Positions 22,226 through 33,719 of a stretch of 64,000 nt of DNA are shown here, one piece after another (positions within the stretch are counted from its first letter, which is position 1; each line of letters opens with the position of its first letter). The notes under the pieces are model-generated. The model was not told the origin of the DNA, searched no databases, and saw only the letters and a program-made list of their open reading frames with translations. The stretch lies in contig JASAND010023014.1 of assembly GCA_030248195.1 (NCBI GenBank), positions 38,299-102,298 of the forward strand. The letters run 5' to 3'. The position numbers and the translations under genes are program-made. This DNA is from Trissonchulus latispiculum. Taxonomy: Eukaryota; Nematoda; Enoplea; Enoplida; Ironidae.

Positions 22226-22229
22226 AGTA

Positions 22230-22867
22230 TTCCAATATGAAACAGAAATTCGAAACGTTTTTATTTAACGATGGTAACTATATATCTTTGGAAAGTTATC
22301 GAATCAGAAACGGGATTTGACTCAATGTCAACAGAGAAACTGTGAACTGCAGAGCTGGCAATGATCTACAGCGACGACGTATTGGAACTCTGCTCAAGTT
22401 TCTCCTATTGCGGATCGTGTAACGAATCTAACGTCCTGAAAACAGGTAATTCATTAATTCTGTACAATCAAGAGCACGATATTTTCGTATCAAACATTCA
22501 TTTGAAAGAACTTGCAGGCAAAATAGAACACCAAGTCGAAAACAACAGATTTAGCCCTGACAAACCACTTCTTCTGATTCAGAATATTTCCCCGCTGAAT
22601 TTCCGTGCTGCGTTTGTACTGACTGTGAACGCGGACTGTAAAACCTGCCATTTCAATGTAGGTCAATATCTAATTGACAGCAAAGCCGTCCTCCCGATAA
22701 AAGAAAACTGCTATTTATTCTTGGAGAAAAAGTCCCCACATGGCGACTACATCAAATGTTTGGTACAAAGCCAAACCTGTGACGAGTCATGTTCTAATCT
22801 CGTCACAATTTCCAACATAACGGAGACAACTGAGAAAAGAGAAAATTCGGCAAATCGATTCCACTAA
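22230..22867 (+). pseudogene. Family F relic 3: C-terminal half, long ORF 22361-22867
   Basis: The frame after ATG 22361 stays open for 168 codons: MIYSDDVLELCSSFSYCGSC near the start, a middle part with LLLIQNISPLNFRAAFVLTV, Cys pairs (CKTC, CDESC) and an end rich in TETTEK. It aligns with 54790-55299, but relative to that copy the codon GGA has become TGA at 22343-22345, so the ATG is an internal methionine and the ORF is a broken remnant. A one-base insertion near the end also shifts the last eight codons. The four conserved Cys and lack of a signal peptide are all that can be said; function unknown. This is the best preserved C-terminal half in the window. Confidence 0.6.
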
Positions 22868-22873
22868 CTTTTA

Positions 22874-23062
22874 ATGGGGAATGGGTGGCAGCGAATGATT
22901 GGCGCTCTCCTAAAACAGCTATCAGAAGAAGTCAGCTGTGCAACAGACATCGCAGCCGAAATATTAACCCAGTATGCAAAACCCCCTGTTCAGCTGTTTG
23001 CGATTTCTGGGGAAAGTGAAGCAATTCTTTCCAATAAAAGGGTTAAAGCCGTGGACCTTTAA
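22874..23062 (+). CDS. Downstream family F ORF2 (fragment)
   Basis: It begins at the ATG of TAATG just after the preceding frame and encodes 62 residues: MGNGWQRMIGALLKQLSEEV near the start, later EILTQYAKPP and LFAISGESEAILSNKR. The paralogue at 55299-55508 has the same ATG overlapping the TAA stop of its upstream frame. Both frames end after SNKR by different indels. It may be a separate exon, a reinitiated second cistron, or the same protein after a frameshift. Not recognised. Confidence 0.45.
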   Translation: MGNGWQRMIGALLKQLSEEVSCATDIAAEILTQYAKPPVQLFAISGESEAILSNKRVKAVDL

Positions 23063-24314
23063 CGCAGAAGTTTTGCAGGCGTCTACGCGTTTAACAAGAA
23101 AACTGGAAGCCAGAAGCTGGAAGTTTCCGTTTTATTTAAACTGGGGCCTGTACCTAATGTTTCTTATTTATTGGAATGGTAACATATTTCTGGCTAGGAT
23201 TCTAGATTGTAAAAAGTAAAAATGTTAAAAAACATTTTTACAGTTATTAACTAGCAACATTTTGGATTTTTAACAGTTTTAAAGCTTTTTAACACTACTT
23301 TCTTGGAGTTTTGTTTCACTTTTTACAGCTACATATACCGCCATTTGTAAAATAATAGAATTTTAGTTATAATTGTTACATTTCTGACATGTTGTTTCAG
23401 CACGGTTGTTACATTAATAAACGTTGATTATTTAAAAGTAATGTTTAGCTGTAGTGTACTTGGATCCTGTTGTGGTTTCTGGAAATTGGTTATGGACTAT
23501 AAAATACCGACTGTGAAACGGTTGCAATGGTTTCTCGTGCCAGATAACCAGGTCCGAGGATTGTTTCCTTTAACTGGAAACTTGAAATTCTTGAAAGCTG
23601 GGATCTTTTATTGGACATCCTAGTTAAAGAAATTTAACCAAATGTCCAATTTATTCTAAGCCATAATGGAACAGTATTTGCGAAACAATAATTTCAAAGT
23701 CAAAATTCATAATTTCTGAAAACTATAATACCAGACCAAATCTTCTGCGAGATTTTTCTAAACCGAACATTCTCCTATTTGAATTGGAAATGCTCTTGAT
23801 TTCTTAAATTTCCTGATGTCTAACAGTCCAATTGGCAAGCCGCCCGCTTTCCGCACTCTTCTCTTGAAAATTTGGGCCCAAATATACATGCCACCTCACA
23901 AAGCTGCACAAAGTGTAACTTTGCCTGTTTTCAAAGTTAAGTTTTTTCGCTTGCGAGAGTTGGGTGAGTTAACAAAAACAAAGCGTGACTAGTGGGTATA
24001 GAGATTTGGTCACATGATTAGGTGCTAAACGTAAACATTTAATCGTACACTGCATATCTGTTTAGCAGATCAACAAGCTCAAAAAGCGTCCAGTGTCAGC
24101 GACGCGGCCAATGTTAGCGCAAGCAGGCGTCGTTGCTCCTGGAATTGGGAGATACCTCCTTTGCCCAAACTAGGAAATGGTCCTGTTTGGCAGACTAGAC
24201 TCCTACAAACTTATGCAAACCTTAACAAACTGATTTAGTTGGTACTTGGGGAGGTGGCCCCTGGTTTAGTTTTCTCCTCTATTAAAATGTGCTGCTTAGT
24301 CCTGTGAATATTAA

Positions 24315-24515
24315 GAAAGGTCAACGGCTTGCCAGCTAGAGGTTCACATCGCACGAAGTTGCACTTTTTGCTTACCCAACCCACCCAAGTTGAAAAGTGT
24401 AACCTTTTGAGAAAAGCCAACAGCTTGCCAACTGGAGGATCAGATCACAAGTAGTTGCACTTTTTGCTCACCGACTCACCCTATTTACCCAAGCTGAAAA
24501 AGTGAAACTTGAAAC
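24315..24515 (+). repeat. Tandem ~105-bp duplication
   Basis: Two adjacent diverged units, each with GGCTTGCCAGCTAGAGG-like start, GTTGCACTTTTTGCT and CCCAAGTTGAAAAGTG. The pair is also present in copy B near 56975-57180, so it predates the segmental duplication. Confidence 0.6.
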
Positions 24516-25223
24516 ATAAATAACACAACTTAACAATGATGGCACGAAATTATCAGGACGCGACGCAAACTGTAACTTTAAGGGAGAAATTCTGTACATA
24601 CTTGGGCCAAAATCTGATGCCACTTTAATGCAAAAAACAAGAATAGTTCCTGAACCCGCAAGTTCGAGGATTGCTAGCAATTAACAAAAGTCTAGGTCAA
24701 TTGTTAAACAAAATAAATGAAAAAGGACGAGCTAATAGCCGTGAATGCCTAATAAATCTTATACTTCCTGACCGTTGAATAATCACTACCATGGTTCACA
24801 GAAAATAGAATTTATGTTTGAAACGTTTTTGCACATTTTTTACACTTTTTAACACTTTTTTACACTGTCTGAAACATGTATAAAAAATTAATTACTTTTA
24901 CATGTAAATTAACAGCCCTATTTCTACCCATGCAATTGCATTCGATTTGGACTCAATTAAATGTAATTACTAGGTTTCCTGGAAATTGTCAGGTTTAAGG
25001 GAGTTACATACATACACCACACCTTGAGGATCATGGAATAAGAGATTTTTGGATAGATGAATTCAGTAAACCAAACTAACACTTTGAATGGTCAAGCAAT
25101 TGTGGCCTGCTTTCATGGGACATCCAAAGCATTGCAGTTGCTTAAAGACGACCAGTACACCTTAGGGTAAGTCAGTGTTTATTAAACATAAACGGTGCGC
25201 ACATAGGAAGCCCCTAAATGCTA

Positions 25224-25230
25224 GTAGCAT
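25224..25230. other. Empty target site of foldback element h
   Basis: A single gtagcat within GCTAGTAGCATTTAAAC. The aligned place in copy B has gtagcat, the 57901-58316 element, then gtagcgt. It directly shows a 7-bp duplication on insertion. Confidence 0.85.
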
Positions 25231-26758
25231 TTAAACAGAACGCCCTTTATTCCAGAAACAATGTTTTAACATAGGAGTGCTGGCCTATATGTGGGCCGTA
25301 GGCGTGCAGGAACAGGATCTCCATGGCTCACATATTTTTTCCATGGGCATGCAAAGACTCAAACCAGAACAAACTAGTCAATTCTGCACGTTGCTTTTTC
25401 ACGAAGAATAATCTCAATCTCTACTTTGGCCATGCGCCATTTATTAAAGCCTAACATACATTAAAAAATATCGGAAGGATGTAACTAAACTGAGATTTAT
25501 TTTAGCACCTGCTGCAATGTTCTTGGCTGTTAGTTGTAGTCCGTGGAGAAAAACCGTATCATCCAAAGTTTTATCTGATAAACCAGTGTAACTTTTCAGT
25601 TGGAAAAAGTGTGCACTTTTAGTCGGAAGGTGGTTTCTGACATGTCTCAAATCCTTAAGAATCCTCCATTTCACCTATCCTATTTCAGTTAATTCCACAG
25701 TAGGTAATGAATACTCGTTGGTGCATTCTATTACTGTCGTACTGGTTGTCGTCTGATCAGTTGAAAATTAGAACAAAAATCTGAGAACTGAGAAGAAGAA
25801 GAATCTGAGAAAGTTAAAACAAAAAAGAAAAATATTTATGAAGTTCAAAATTTTGAAAAATTTAAAAACATCTGTTTATGTAGGGCTTTTCTCAGAAGTA
25901 TGTAAGCTAACAATTTCTTTATTTCAGCAAGTTTTCCATCTCAAAACACATAGGATGACAGAAAAACAAAGAAAATCGGTTATAGTTTGAATTTTTATTA
26001 GCGTTTTTCGTTTGCAAAATCCTTTGATCTTTGCTGCTGTTTCAACTTTGACAAGCTACTACTCGCGCATTACTTAATGGCAAGATTTTTGTTTTAATTT
26101 TGGGCACCGTTTTTAAGCATCAAAGTAAACTTAAAATTTTAACGCTGAACTTTTCAAACAAGTAAATTTTGAAGCAACGTTTTATATAGTGATATTGACA
26201 AAGTGGATTGTAAATGTGCAACACTTATTATCCAAACTTAGCTGAACCCATCGACGTCAAAATGTTGCCGCTACGATGTATAGTTTGTGTGAAATAGTAA
26301 GTTGTCCAATATTTGCCATTTATTTCAATGGGAATTAGAGGAAGTATAATCCTTAGGAGACAAATAACATGTTTATCCAAATTCCATTGAAATAGTGACA
26401 ATTTTTTGAAAATTTATTCCACAGGCAATATTCATCTTAGAGGAAACATTTTGGCATAGTTGGATTCAGCTAAGATGGTACATTAAGTGCAATACATTTA
26501 CTCTCAATTTTTTACCATTATGTTACATAATATTTATTACCACATTTATTATACAGACATATTAAAACTTTCGAACAACAATAGGTAATTTTTCAAAAAG
26601 CATCATTCAAATTTTGAATATTAGTTCCCAATTTAATTGTGCTGTGTTGTTTCTGTTGGGATTAGATCAACTACTGTAGTTAGGAAACGTGTTAATAATT
26701 GATTGTTCTGCAAAAGAACAGGTCTGCTATATATACTCAAGTAAATGTTATACTAAAC

Positions 26759-27493
26759 TAACGCGAGTTAAAGCATCTATGTCTATGTATCTATGTATTT
26801 TGTTCCGCGATAGGTTTCCCATTTCGAATGCAAGAAAAACTCGCAAGAAAATCAACGCCGAAAACAGGCAAAGGGCTATTGTTAACACCTTCAGAACGGA
26901 GCTGCAAACTCCGCGTGCTCCTACAAGACTTGAGTGCGCCCTAGAGAACCATATCCAGGAAAATACTGGGGAAGCCTTTCACGTCTCTCTAATATCAAAT
27001 CCTGATAATGGCGAAGTTAAGGGAATCATCAAAGAAGTTGACCTGGGCCAAAAGGAATTCAAATCTGAGGATGAAATGAAGACGTGCCTTGAAAACGCTT
27101 TGGGTGGAGTCCCGGTTGACATAAAAGCCTGTGCATCCTTTTCCCCCACAGAGGCCGCCTTCGTATTGGGAGGCATGGCGGTGTTTGCAGGGTTGGCAAC
27201 ATATAACATTTACAACAACTCTGTGAGATACCAACAGAAAGCTGCGTGCGAAATGTATAAGGAGGTCTACGGCATGAATGCAGCCTCCGGGGCCTCCGCT
27301 TCGGAGGCCCATCACGCAGTCATGGAAATGGTGGGCACCATCTATGGTGACGGGATAAATTTTACAGAACTCTCTTTGAAACTATAACTCGAACAACTCT
27401 CAACTAGACTTGCAAAATACCGACCCATTGTATAATGGAGAAATGTATGTAGAATGATGTCTGTGCAAGTTAACGCGAGTTAAAGCATCTATG
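26759..27493 (+). repeat. ORF cassette flanked by 23-bp direct repeats
   Basis: An identical 23-base string (begins TAACGCGAGTTAAAG) lies at 26759-26781 and 27471-27493. Copy B has only one, near 59102, without the ORF. The ORF therefore came in with, or by, a local duplication at this site. Confidence 0.6.
26779..27387 (+). CDS. Unrecognised ORF with one hydrophobic segment, copy 1
   Basis: From ATG 26779 the frame encodes about 202 residues; the portion shared with 44216-44770 begins at RDRFPISNARK. It has a basic N-terminal third (KTRKKINAENRQRAIVNTFR), an acidic middle (DNGEVKGIIKEVDLGQKEF), a hydrophobic helix (EAAFVLGGMAVFAGLATYNI) and a C-terminal part with YQQKAACEMYKEVYGMNAAS, ending ELSLKL. 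Copy 2 starts at an ATG where this copy has TTG, so this copy would use upstream, possibly recruited, ATGs. The two copies are about 97% identical at DNA level; by hand count about 12 differences change the residue and 7 do not, which gives no sign of strong purifying selection. No intron seen. Could be a small membrane protein gene or a transposon-borne ORF. Confidence 0.5.
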   Translation: MSMYLCILFRDRFPISNARKTRKKINAENRQRAIVNTFRTELQTPRAPTRLECALENHIQENTGEAFHVSLISNPDNGEVKGIIKEVDLGQKEFKSEDEMKTCLENALGGVPVDIKACASFSPTEAAFVLGGMAVFAGLATYNIYNNSVRYQQKAACEMYKEVYGMNAASGASASEAHHAVMEMVGTIYGDGINFTELSLKL

Positions 27494-28216
27494 CGTAGTG
27501 CTGTCTTTTGTCACGTAAATGTGCTCATAATTTAAGCATAAATTGTGAACGATAGACCAACTAGTCCAATTATCAACTTATTTCTCTAGAAAATCCGCAT
27601 GCTGTTTGGTGAATCCATTAGTACTTACCATTCTGTCCACATGATCTTTGGCAAACAAAGGTAAAGGTATCCAAGCTTTCAGAATTTGTAGCTTTGAACT
27701 TAACCAAACGTTAGCTAGCTAGATGTTAGTGTGGATTATTTACTATCCTGTCGTTTTTGACAGTCAATGTGTCTTTGAAATTAAAAAGTTTATAAAGTAT
27801 TTATAGATCTAATAGGCTGCTGTATTTGTTTGTTAAAAATTTAGTACTCCAGTGACTTTTATTGTATTAAAGAGGCTTAGGTCACGAATATAAAAACGAC
27901 ATTTTTTCTACTTAGTACTGAGTGAACAGTGGCTTATCAAAACAATGTTAAAAGCTTGTCTTAATTTTATTTCTTCATATTCTCAATTAGTAAGTTAGTG
28001 TATAATCTGAAAAAGCCTAAAAACCTATCAGACTTTTTCACTGATGAACACTTCAAATGGGATTGCATCCTTTACAAGCTCTTAACTGGTTGTTCAGAAT
28101 AAGATAAGTCAAAAATTTTTAGATTGATAATTAATCTTAAAAGCATTCTTCAATTGATAATTAGCAATTCACAGTTTCTTTAGAAGTCAAAATAAATATT
28201 CAAAATACTTTGAATT

Positions 28217-28795
28217 AGACTAATAGTAGTAATAGGTCCGCACCAGGCGTAGCGTCTGGCGGAGGTGGTGGTGTGAGCGGCGAAAGCGGCGAAGCGGCGA
28301 AGGCCGTCTGGCGGAGGTGGTGGTGTGAGCGGCGAAAGCGGCGAAGCGGCGAAAGCGGCGAAGGCGGCCTGGCGGAGGTGGTGGTGTAAGCGGCGAAAGC
28401 GGCGAAGCGGCGAAAGCGGCCTGGCGGGGGTGGTGGTGTGAGCGGCGAAAGCGGCGCTTGTGGAGGAGGAGGAGGCTCAGCTTCAGGGAGACCGGAACCA
28501 TTGCTGACCCAAGCTTAAATTTGAAAATTCGTTATTTTTAACGGGAAAAGCTTATCTATAGGATTTTTGGGCATCTAGAATTCAAATATGAGCTTAGTTT
28601 TTCTCTGCAAAGTAGGCTTGCTGTACGTGGCTATTAAGTTGTGATGAAAATGCAAAGTTTGTTTATTTGAGGTTAGTTGTTAGTATTTTATGAAGAGAAT
28701 TTAAAATTCTCTAGCCAGTGGCGGAAAATGTTTATTTCAAGCAATATACAGCGGGGTTTACAAGTGACTACATATTATACAAGGTAAGTCAGATA
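28217..28795. repeat. Copy-A-specific insertion with GC-rich minisatellite
   Basis: Copy B joins directly across this block (around 59857). At 28248-28465 there are about four units of ~52 bases built on GGTGGTGGTGTGAGCGGCGA with internal GCGGCGAA steps; one unit is extended by nine bases. The + frame would read Gly/Ser/Ala-rich and the minus frame Ala/Pro/Arg-rich, but neither has splice or start support. Composition (strongly GC) is unlike the surroundings. Confidence 0.7.
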
Positions 28796-29756
28796 TACAG
28801 CATAAATACCTTTTACCTTTTAAGTTAACAGTTGTAGCTAACGTAACCTGCCACATAGTAGCATATACATGTAGCGGTGCTAATTTACTGTGGTAAATAT
28901 ATTTGAGATTTGTGGACATGGCGGTATGTATGATATGTGGAGGACAGGATCAATTGGTATTTACAATTTCAAAATATTTAATACCTACATACTATTCTCT
29001 GGATGGAGATTGCAATTCTACTTAAGCATAATCAAAAAGAATGGAACATAACTGTAACAATGGATGGATCCGCTGGATACATGATCAATCAGCTAAGTTG
29101 CGGGTAGTAACTAGACAGTTCCCTTATTTCAGGTGGCATTTGGATGTCTTTGATGTTGCCGCCTTGATTTGCCTGAGCCAGTGTCACTATCAAAAATAAG
29201 GTGAAAGAATCTAAATTCTTTAAAAATTCATTTCTGGCGCAATATAAGTCGTAGCCGCGAAAAATCTAGATCGTTGGATTCTGCTCAGATTGAACTTTAT
29301 GATTACGCTATTTTTACTGACTTAGAATCGCTGTGCCGAAATTTTAGGTCAAAAAGTGGTATTTTTCAAAAAACTCTACTTCAAAAGTTTGAAGTACCAC
29401 ATATTGGTCGAAGCAGATGCCTAGGCGGTCCTGAAAATCTAATCGAAAAATTTTTCCACTGAGTCAGTCACGAGTAGTAGCCAGTCAAAGTAGAAAAAGC
29501 GGCAAAGGTCAAAAGATTTTCAAATTCGAATAAATGAAATAACTCACGCAATTCTCAACCACAAAAGTTGAAATTTGGTGTGCAGGTCTTTCAGACAAGG
29601 GGAAAATTTAGAAAGCTATAAAGGGTGCAAATACTACAAGTGATCTGTCCAGAATGTTTTATCGTTTGCGTATTAACGAAGGATCGAACGAATTATTAGT
29701 TTCGGAAGGGGATATCTATCGACTTTTATGTACAGCTCCAGTCTAGTCCAGTCCAG

Positions 29757-30075
29757 TATATAATACAATTGGTGTTGACAGCAAAATTCCAAAGGGGCTG
29801 GCTAAGTGCAGACTTAGCCCAAATCAGCAAAAGAACATAATTTTTTTCTGTAAACTGATGTGCTACGTGACGCTAGCCGAGGAGCTCTACTCCGGGCACC
29901 ATGAAGAGCTGTCGTCAACATTTCGCCAACAGTACGACAGTGCAGAGCCTGAAGCATGGATCAAATTGACAGGGTTGAATACCAGAATTGGTCGCCATGC
30001 TCAACTAACTCTTGAAGAATCAAACAATGCCAGTGGGTCCACGCAGACAGTGGAAGTCGGCGGTGAACTGTTCCA
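29757..30075 (+). CDS. Internal exon of unrecognised gene, upstream of hydrophobic C terminus
   Basis: An open frame runs from an AG at 29756 (ACAATTGGTGTTGACAGC reads TIGVDS) through KCRLSPNQQKNIIFFCKLMC, TLAEELYSGHHEELSSTFRQ and ASGSTQTVEVGGELF to a donor CA|GTAAGA at 30076. Joined to the acceptor at 30193 the frame continues and closes at TGA 30272. The codons are less AT-rich than the surrounding DNA. An ATG at 29858 could be an alternative start, but the frame is open for another 100 bases upstream. The exon starts just past the end of segmental duplication A, so the 5' exons may have been displaced. Family unknown. Confidence 0.55.
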
Positions 30076-30193
30076 GTAAGAAATAACTGCATTATTGTAA
30101 CCGCCTTTGTGCAGTTCTAAATTTTACATTTTAGGTCTGGTTTTGTTTGATTTGGTGAGTCGCCTCACAAATCTTACACAAATTTCTCCACAG

Positions 30194-30272
30194 GACGTAT
30201 TGGGCCATATATACAAGCTTGCTTGGGTTTGGTGTACTTGCAGAAAAGGCATTTGAGGATATTAATATTTGA
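30194..30272 (+). CDS. Terminal exon with hydrophobic C terminus
   Basis: After ACAAATTTCTCCACAG the exon completes the split Gln codon and reads TYWAIYTSLLGFGVLAEKAF then EDINI and TGA. The run YWAIYTSLLGFGVL could be a short membrane anchor. The intron is 118 bases. A nearer AG at 30135 would give an early stop. AATAAA occurs about 190 bases downstream. Confidence 0.5.
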
Positions 30273-30758
30273 GTATATTATATATGCAGCTGTTGTTAGC
30301 GCCTATTTAAAGGCTAGAGAAAAACATCGGTCATAAATTTATCACACTTTTTAAAACTTGAGTGGGACGCCAATTCCCCTGATTTCACACGAAAATTTGA
30401 TGTGTACCTGCACCCTCCCCCTCCATATACGGGTGCTAAAGTGTGCAAATACAAATAAGACAATAAATACTAAGCTACCGATAGAGACTTGTACTCGGTT
30501 TGTCTCCCGAAATCAGGGTTGAAATGCTGGCCCTATATAACACACCCCGATGACATTTGGAAACGTTTGCGGTACAGTTTGATAGATGTATAACAGGTTC
30601 AAAGCTTGGTCAAATCTAATCTGAACAATGTAGACGAACGTGTAGAAACGGTTTTGATTGGCAGCAGAGTTGAATTCTGGTTCAATTTTGCAGACTTGGC
30701 CCGGATCTCGACAGACCCGTCTGCTCAGACCCGTTCTTAAGGTGGTGACTCCTTTTGG

Positions 30759-31110
30759 CAAGAGTACATAATGATAAGAGTATGCCACTAGGCAAGCTCT
30801 CTCTTATCAGAGCAAAAACTATGCTCTGCTCGCTATCGGCCCACCCCCCCCCGCAAATCAGTACCTATTCGAAACGGGGGTACGCTCACTCGCTCTATGT
30901 TTACGTGCTTAAGCTCGAAAACACAGGCAGTGCGTGCGCGAATTTTGTGCCTGCTTCGAGCTTTAGAACGCAAATATAGCGCACGAAATTCTTTGAAGTG
31001 ATGGATCTAATTTGCTGGGGAGGGTGTGGGCCGTTAGCGTGCAGAGCATAGTTTTTGCTCTGATAACGTAGAGTGTGCCTAGTGGCACACTCTTATATTA
31101 TGTACTCTTG
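30759..31110. mobile_element. CAAGAG foldback element b, 7-bp TSD cttttgg
   Basis: CAAGAGTACATAATGATAAG at the left and CTTATATTATGTACTCTTG at the right. Both flanks are cttttgg. Arms of about 170 bases pair almost throughout (GAGCAAAAACTATGCTCTGC on both sides), so the single strand would fold into one hairpin. 352 bases, no ORF of note. Confidence 0.88.
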
Positions 31111-31119
31111 CTTTTGGTG

Positions 31120-33360
31120 ATACCTATTGTTGGTTGACGGCTCAAATCAAGATGAAATTTGATGAACTTCCAAAATAAGTTCATTTGCCGTTCCAACACC
31201 CTCCGCGCAATCCTGTTTCCAAAATTTAAAACTTCCGTACAGGGCAATTTTTGCCGATTTCTGAGAATTGAGCAGCAGATGCATGACTATTACTATACTC
31301 ATTCGAAAGATCTAGTTCTGTTCTACATTTTTGCTTTTTGAGCAACTTTCTAGCTCTTTTATATTGTGAGAGATGACCAAATTTTTTCCAGCGATTGTGG
31401 AGCATTTGTTATGCAAGCTAGATGGTTGCCACTTACTGGACTGTTTTACACTAAAGTACCCAAGTACCCTTTTTAGTTGTCCCGATTGCTGCTTTCTAGC
31501 TAAAGTGGTCGCTTGCCAAAGTTGGGAAAAGTAGGCAAAATCCAGGTTGCGCATACATTTTAGCTAATTTCTTTATAACGAAGAGACGTTTCATAATAAT
31601 TAAAAAAGGGTCCGAATCTATTTGATAGTGGAATCGATGATGTAGCCGATGCCTCAAGAAAAAATTTAGTTTCGTCTGGAAAAATCTGGAAGATTAAATT
31701 ACTTCGAAAATGCAGTAAAATGATTTTCGAAAACTAAAGTTAGTTTCACTGTATTCATTAAAAAGAGAAAATGTGAAGATATAAAATATAAATATGATAT
31801 AATATGATATAAAAAAAGCTTCTGAACTACAAGGAATAAATGAGTAATAAGGGTTCAAAATTAATGTCTCCAAAAGGAATCACCATCTCAAGGGGAGAGG
31901 GGTCGCGAATTTTCGACCACCTCCGAATATTCTCATTTGCACATATTTTATACTTCACATGGGTCCACAAAACAAGGCAGTTACGTTTGTTGCAAAACTT
32001 TCTCGATCATTCACAGTGGTCTTCCTAAGGTGACCCCGACATGTGACCCAAACATAGGAAAACGAAAACGTTAGGAATCTTTCGCGGCAACCAAACGTTT
32101 TTTCATTAATTTTTAAAGTTGGATGAAGTCGGTTTTTGCACAATTCTGACTAGCAAAAATGTCGCCAGACATGTTTCGTCATGGCTCATTCACGAAATGC
32201 CTGCAGAAATAACGCTCCATCCAATCTATACAGGCTGTCTCGTACATATATTTGGGCTAGGTCTTATTTCACCGCTACTGAAACCGCAAAAGCTGAAACC
32301 AGTTTTGTCCAGTTTCAGAAGTGACAGTTTGGGAAAAATTTCAACTTTATTTGACTTTGATGGCTTTTTACTTTTTCTGGGTGCATCGGAGACCCTTCAG
32401 TGAAAGATTATAAAATGAAGAGGAATTAATTCTCTATCGATTGGGGCAGTCGCATTTTTCTAGATTCTTTCAGTAAAAAACTGGCAGACGAAAATGTAAA
32501 CTCGGTCATTTGGCACCTCTGAATTTGCGAACCCTCATGCGGGAAAGGGTTAAATATTGGCCAAGTTTTATGTCTAATTATCCTGAAGTTTTTAGCTTCT
32601 TACTCAAAGTATCTACAAAGCAGAATGTGCAAGATTGAGCGAGTTAAGGTTTGAAGCAAAGGAATTTTAATTTTAGATAAATTCAAAAGGTAGGTATGGG
32701 TAATAGTTAACCTGCTCACTTTGTACCAGGTGAAATTAAAATGTTGGCAAATTGCCAAAAATAAACAGCCTACATCAGAAACAGTAAGCACATTTTAAAG
32801 TCTCTATTGCTGGGCATCCTTGAGAGCAGCAGCAGTAAATTAACAGTGTGTTAACCCACCGGTGAGTTAGGAATTAGGATGTCTATGAGCAAAAGTGTAC
32901 TTAACCAACCGGTGGGTTATATTGATAATTTTTTGCCATTTTTGCTTATGTGATTCAGCCATCGCACTGAGGCATGCATTCACAGTTGAACACCAGCAAT
33001 TGGAGTGAAACTTGGCACATATCTTTGGTTCATACATGCAAAGTAGCACACCGAAGTTGGTTGGAATATCGTAGGTTATAGCTGACTTATGGAGCATTAT
33101 ATTTAAAAATTTGGAATTTTGAGCAAAATGCAATTGTGGTAATATGGTAACCAAGAGTGAGCTACTCAAATACAGCGGCATGGGTTGGGCATATGTAAAT
33201 CGAACCTTTATTTTTTAACTTTATTTAGTCCAGATTAAGTGCCAAGCCAGTACAGATCATTAATAGTTGATCGTTTTGAGATCTGCTTCACGAAATAAGA
33301 GAGATATTGCAACAATTACTGGTTGATGGTAATTGGATCACATATGGGTCAGTCTGTGAA
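31120..33360. other. Mostly unannotated stretch with repeat patches
   Basis: 31860-32070 resembles the TTAA-element right part (9180-9330, inverted), and 32230-32552 resembles the piggyBac-like MITE interior and right end (GCGGGAAAGGGTTAA at about 32538). A small inverted pair with ACCCACCGGTGAG and CCGGTGGGTTA lies at 32850-32920. No frame here has convincing coding features. Confidence 0.5.
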
Positions 33361-33367
33361 AGTTTGG

Positions 33368-33689
33368 TCAAAATCCATCAACGTTAGCGTGCTGCACAAG
33401 AAAAGTGTGACCAAAGGGAATCACCACCTTAATGGCCGCGATCTCAGCCGGCGATGGCTGTTCGATCTTAAAAATGTCATATTTGGGTTCCTCCGTTCCA
33501 CGGGACACCTCCCTTGAAATATCCTTGTTGAGCTGGTCGCAAAGGACGGTGACCAGGTATACCCGGAACGGTGGAAAATTGTCTTTCGTATATTTGGATG
33601 GATTTTCGAGCCGCAATTCCCGAATGGCTGACATTGGACCTTCCGCTTTCTTGATCTGTTTGACGCGAGGCGACTTCGGTCGTGACCGA
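33368..33689 (-). CDS. Candidate exon or gene fragment, minus strand
   Basis: The minus frame from about 33689 to the TGA at 33368 is open for about 107 codons and is more GC-rich than its surroundings. It reads KSPRVKQIKKAEGPMSAIRE, then YTKDNFPPFRVYLVTVLCDQ, KDISREVSRGTEEPKYDIFK, PSPAEIAAIKVVIPF and ends NVDGF. The first ATG is at 33634; an AG about 15 bases above the start of the open frame could be an acceptor. A short similar string (AAGGTGGTGACTCC plus CTTTTGGTGATACC) lies on the plus strand around the foldback at 30737-31125. Not recognised. Element c is inserted just upstream. Confidence 0.45.
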
Positions 33690-33719
33690 CTTAATCAACT
33701 AATCAGTAATCACTAATAT

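Larger units (their letters stand above)
22230..29745 (+). repeat. Segmental duplication, copy A
   Basis: It aligns in order with 54600-60895: family F C-terminal half, the AACATTTTTTACAG block, the GACCAACTAGTC block and the end at CGACTTTTATGTAYAGCTCC. Differences: A lacks the foldback at 57901, B lacks about 1 kb of A (25610-26620), the ORF cassette in A (26759-27470) replaces 58828-59037 of B, and the 28217-28795 block is only in A. Apart from the listed features, 23080-25440, 25440-26600 and 27500-28200 show no protein-coding evidence. Confidence 0.8.

Noticed and set aside
28220..28501. Pro/Ala/Arg-rich minus-strand frame
   Set aside because: Produced by the GC-rich minisatellite unit length and composition.
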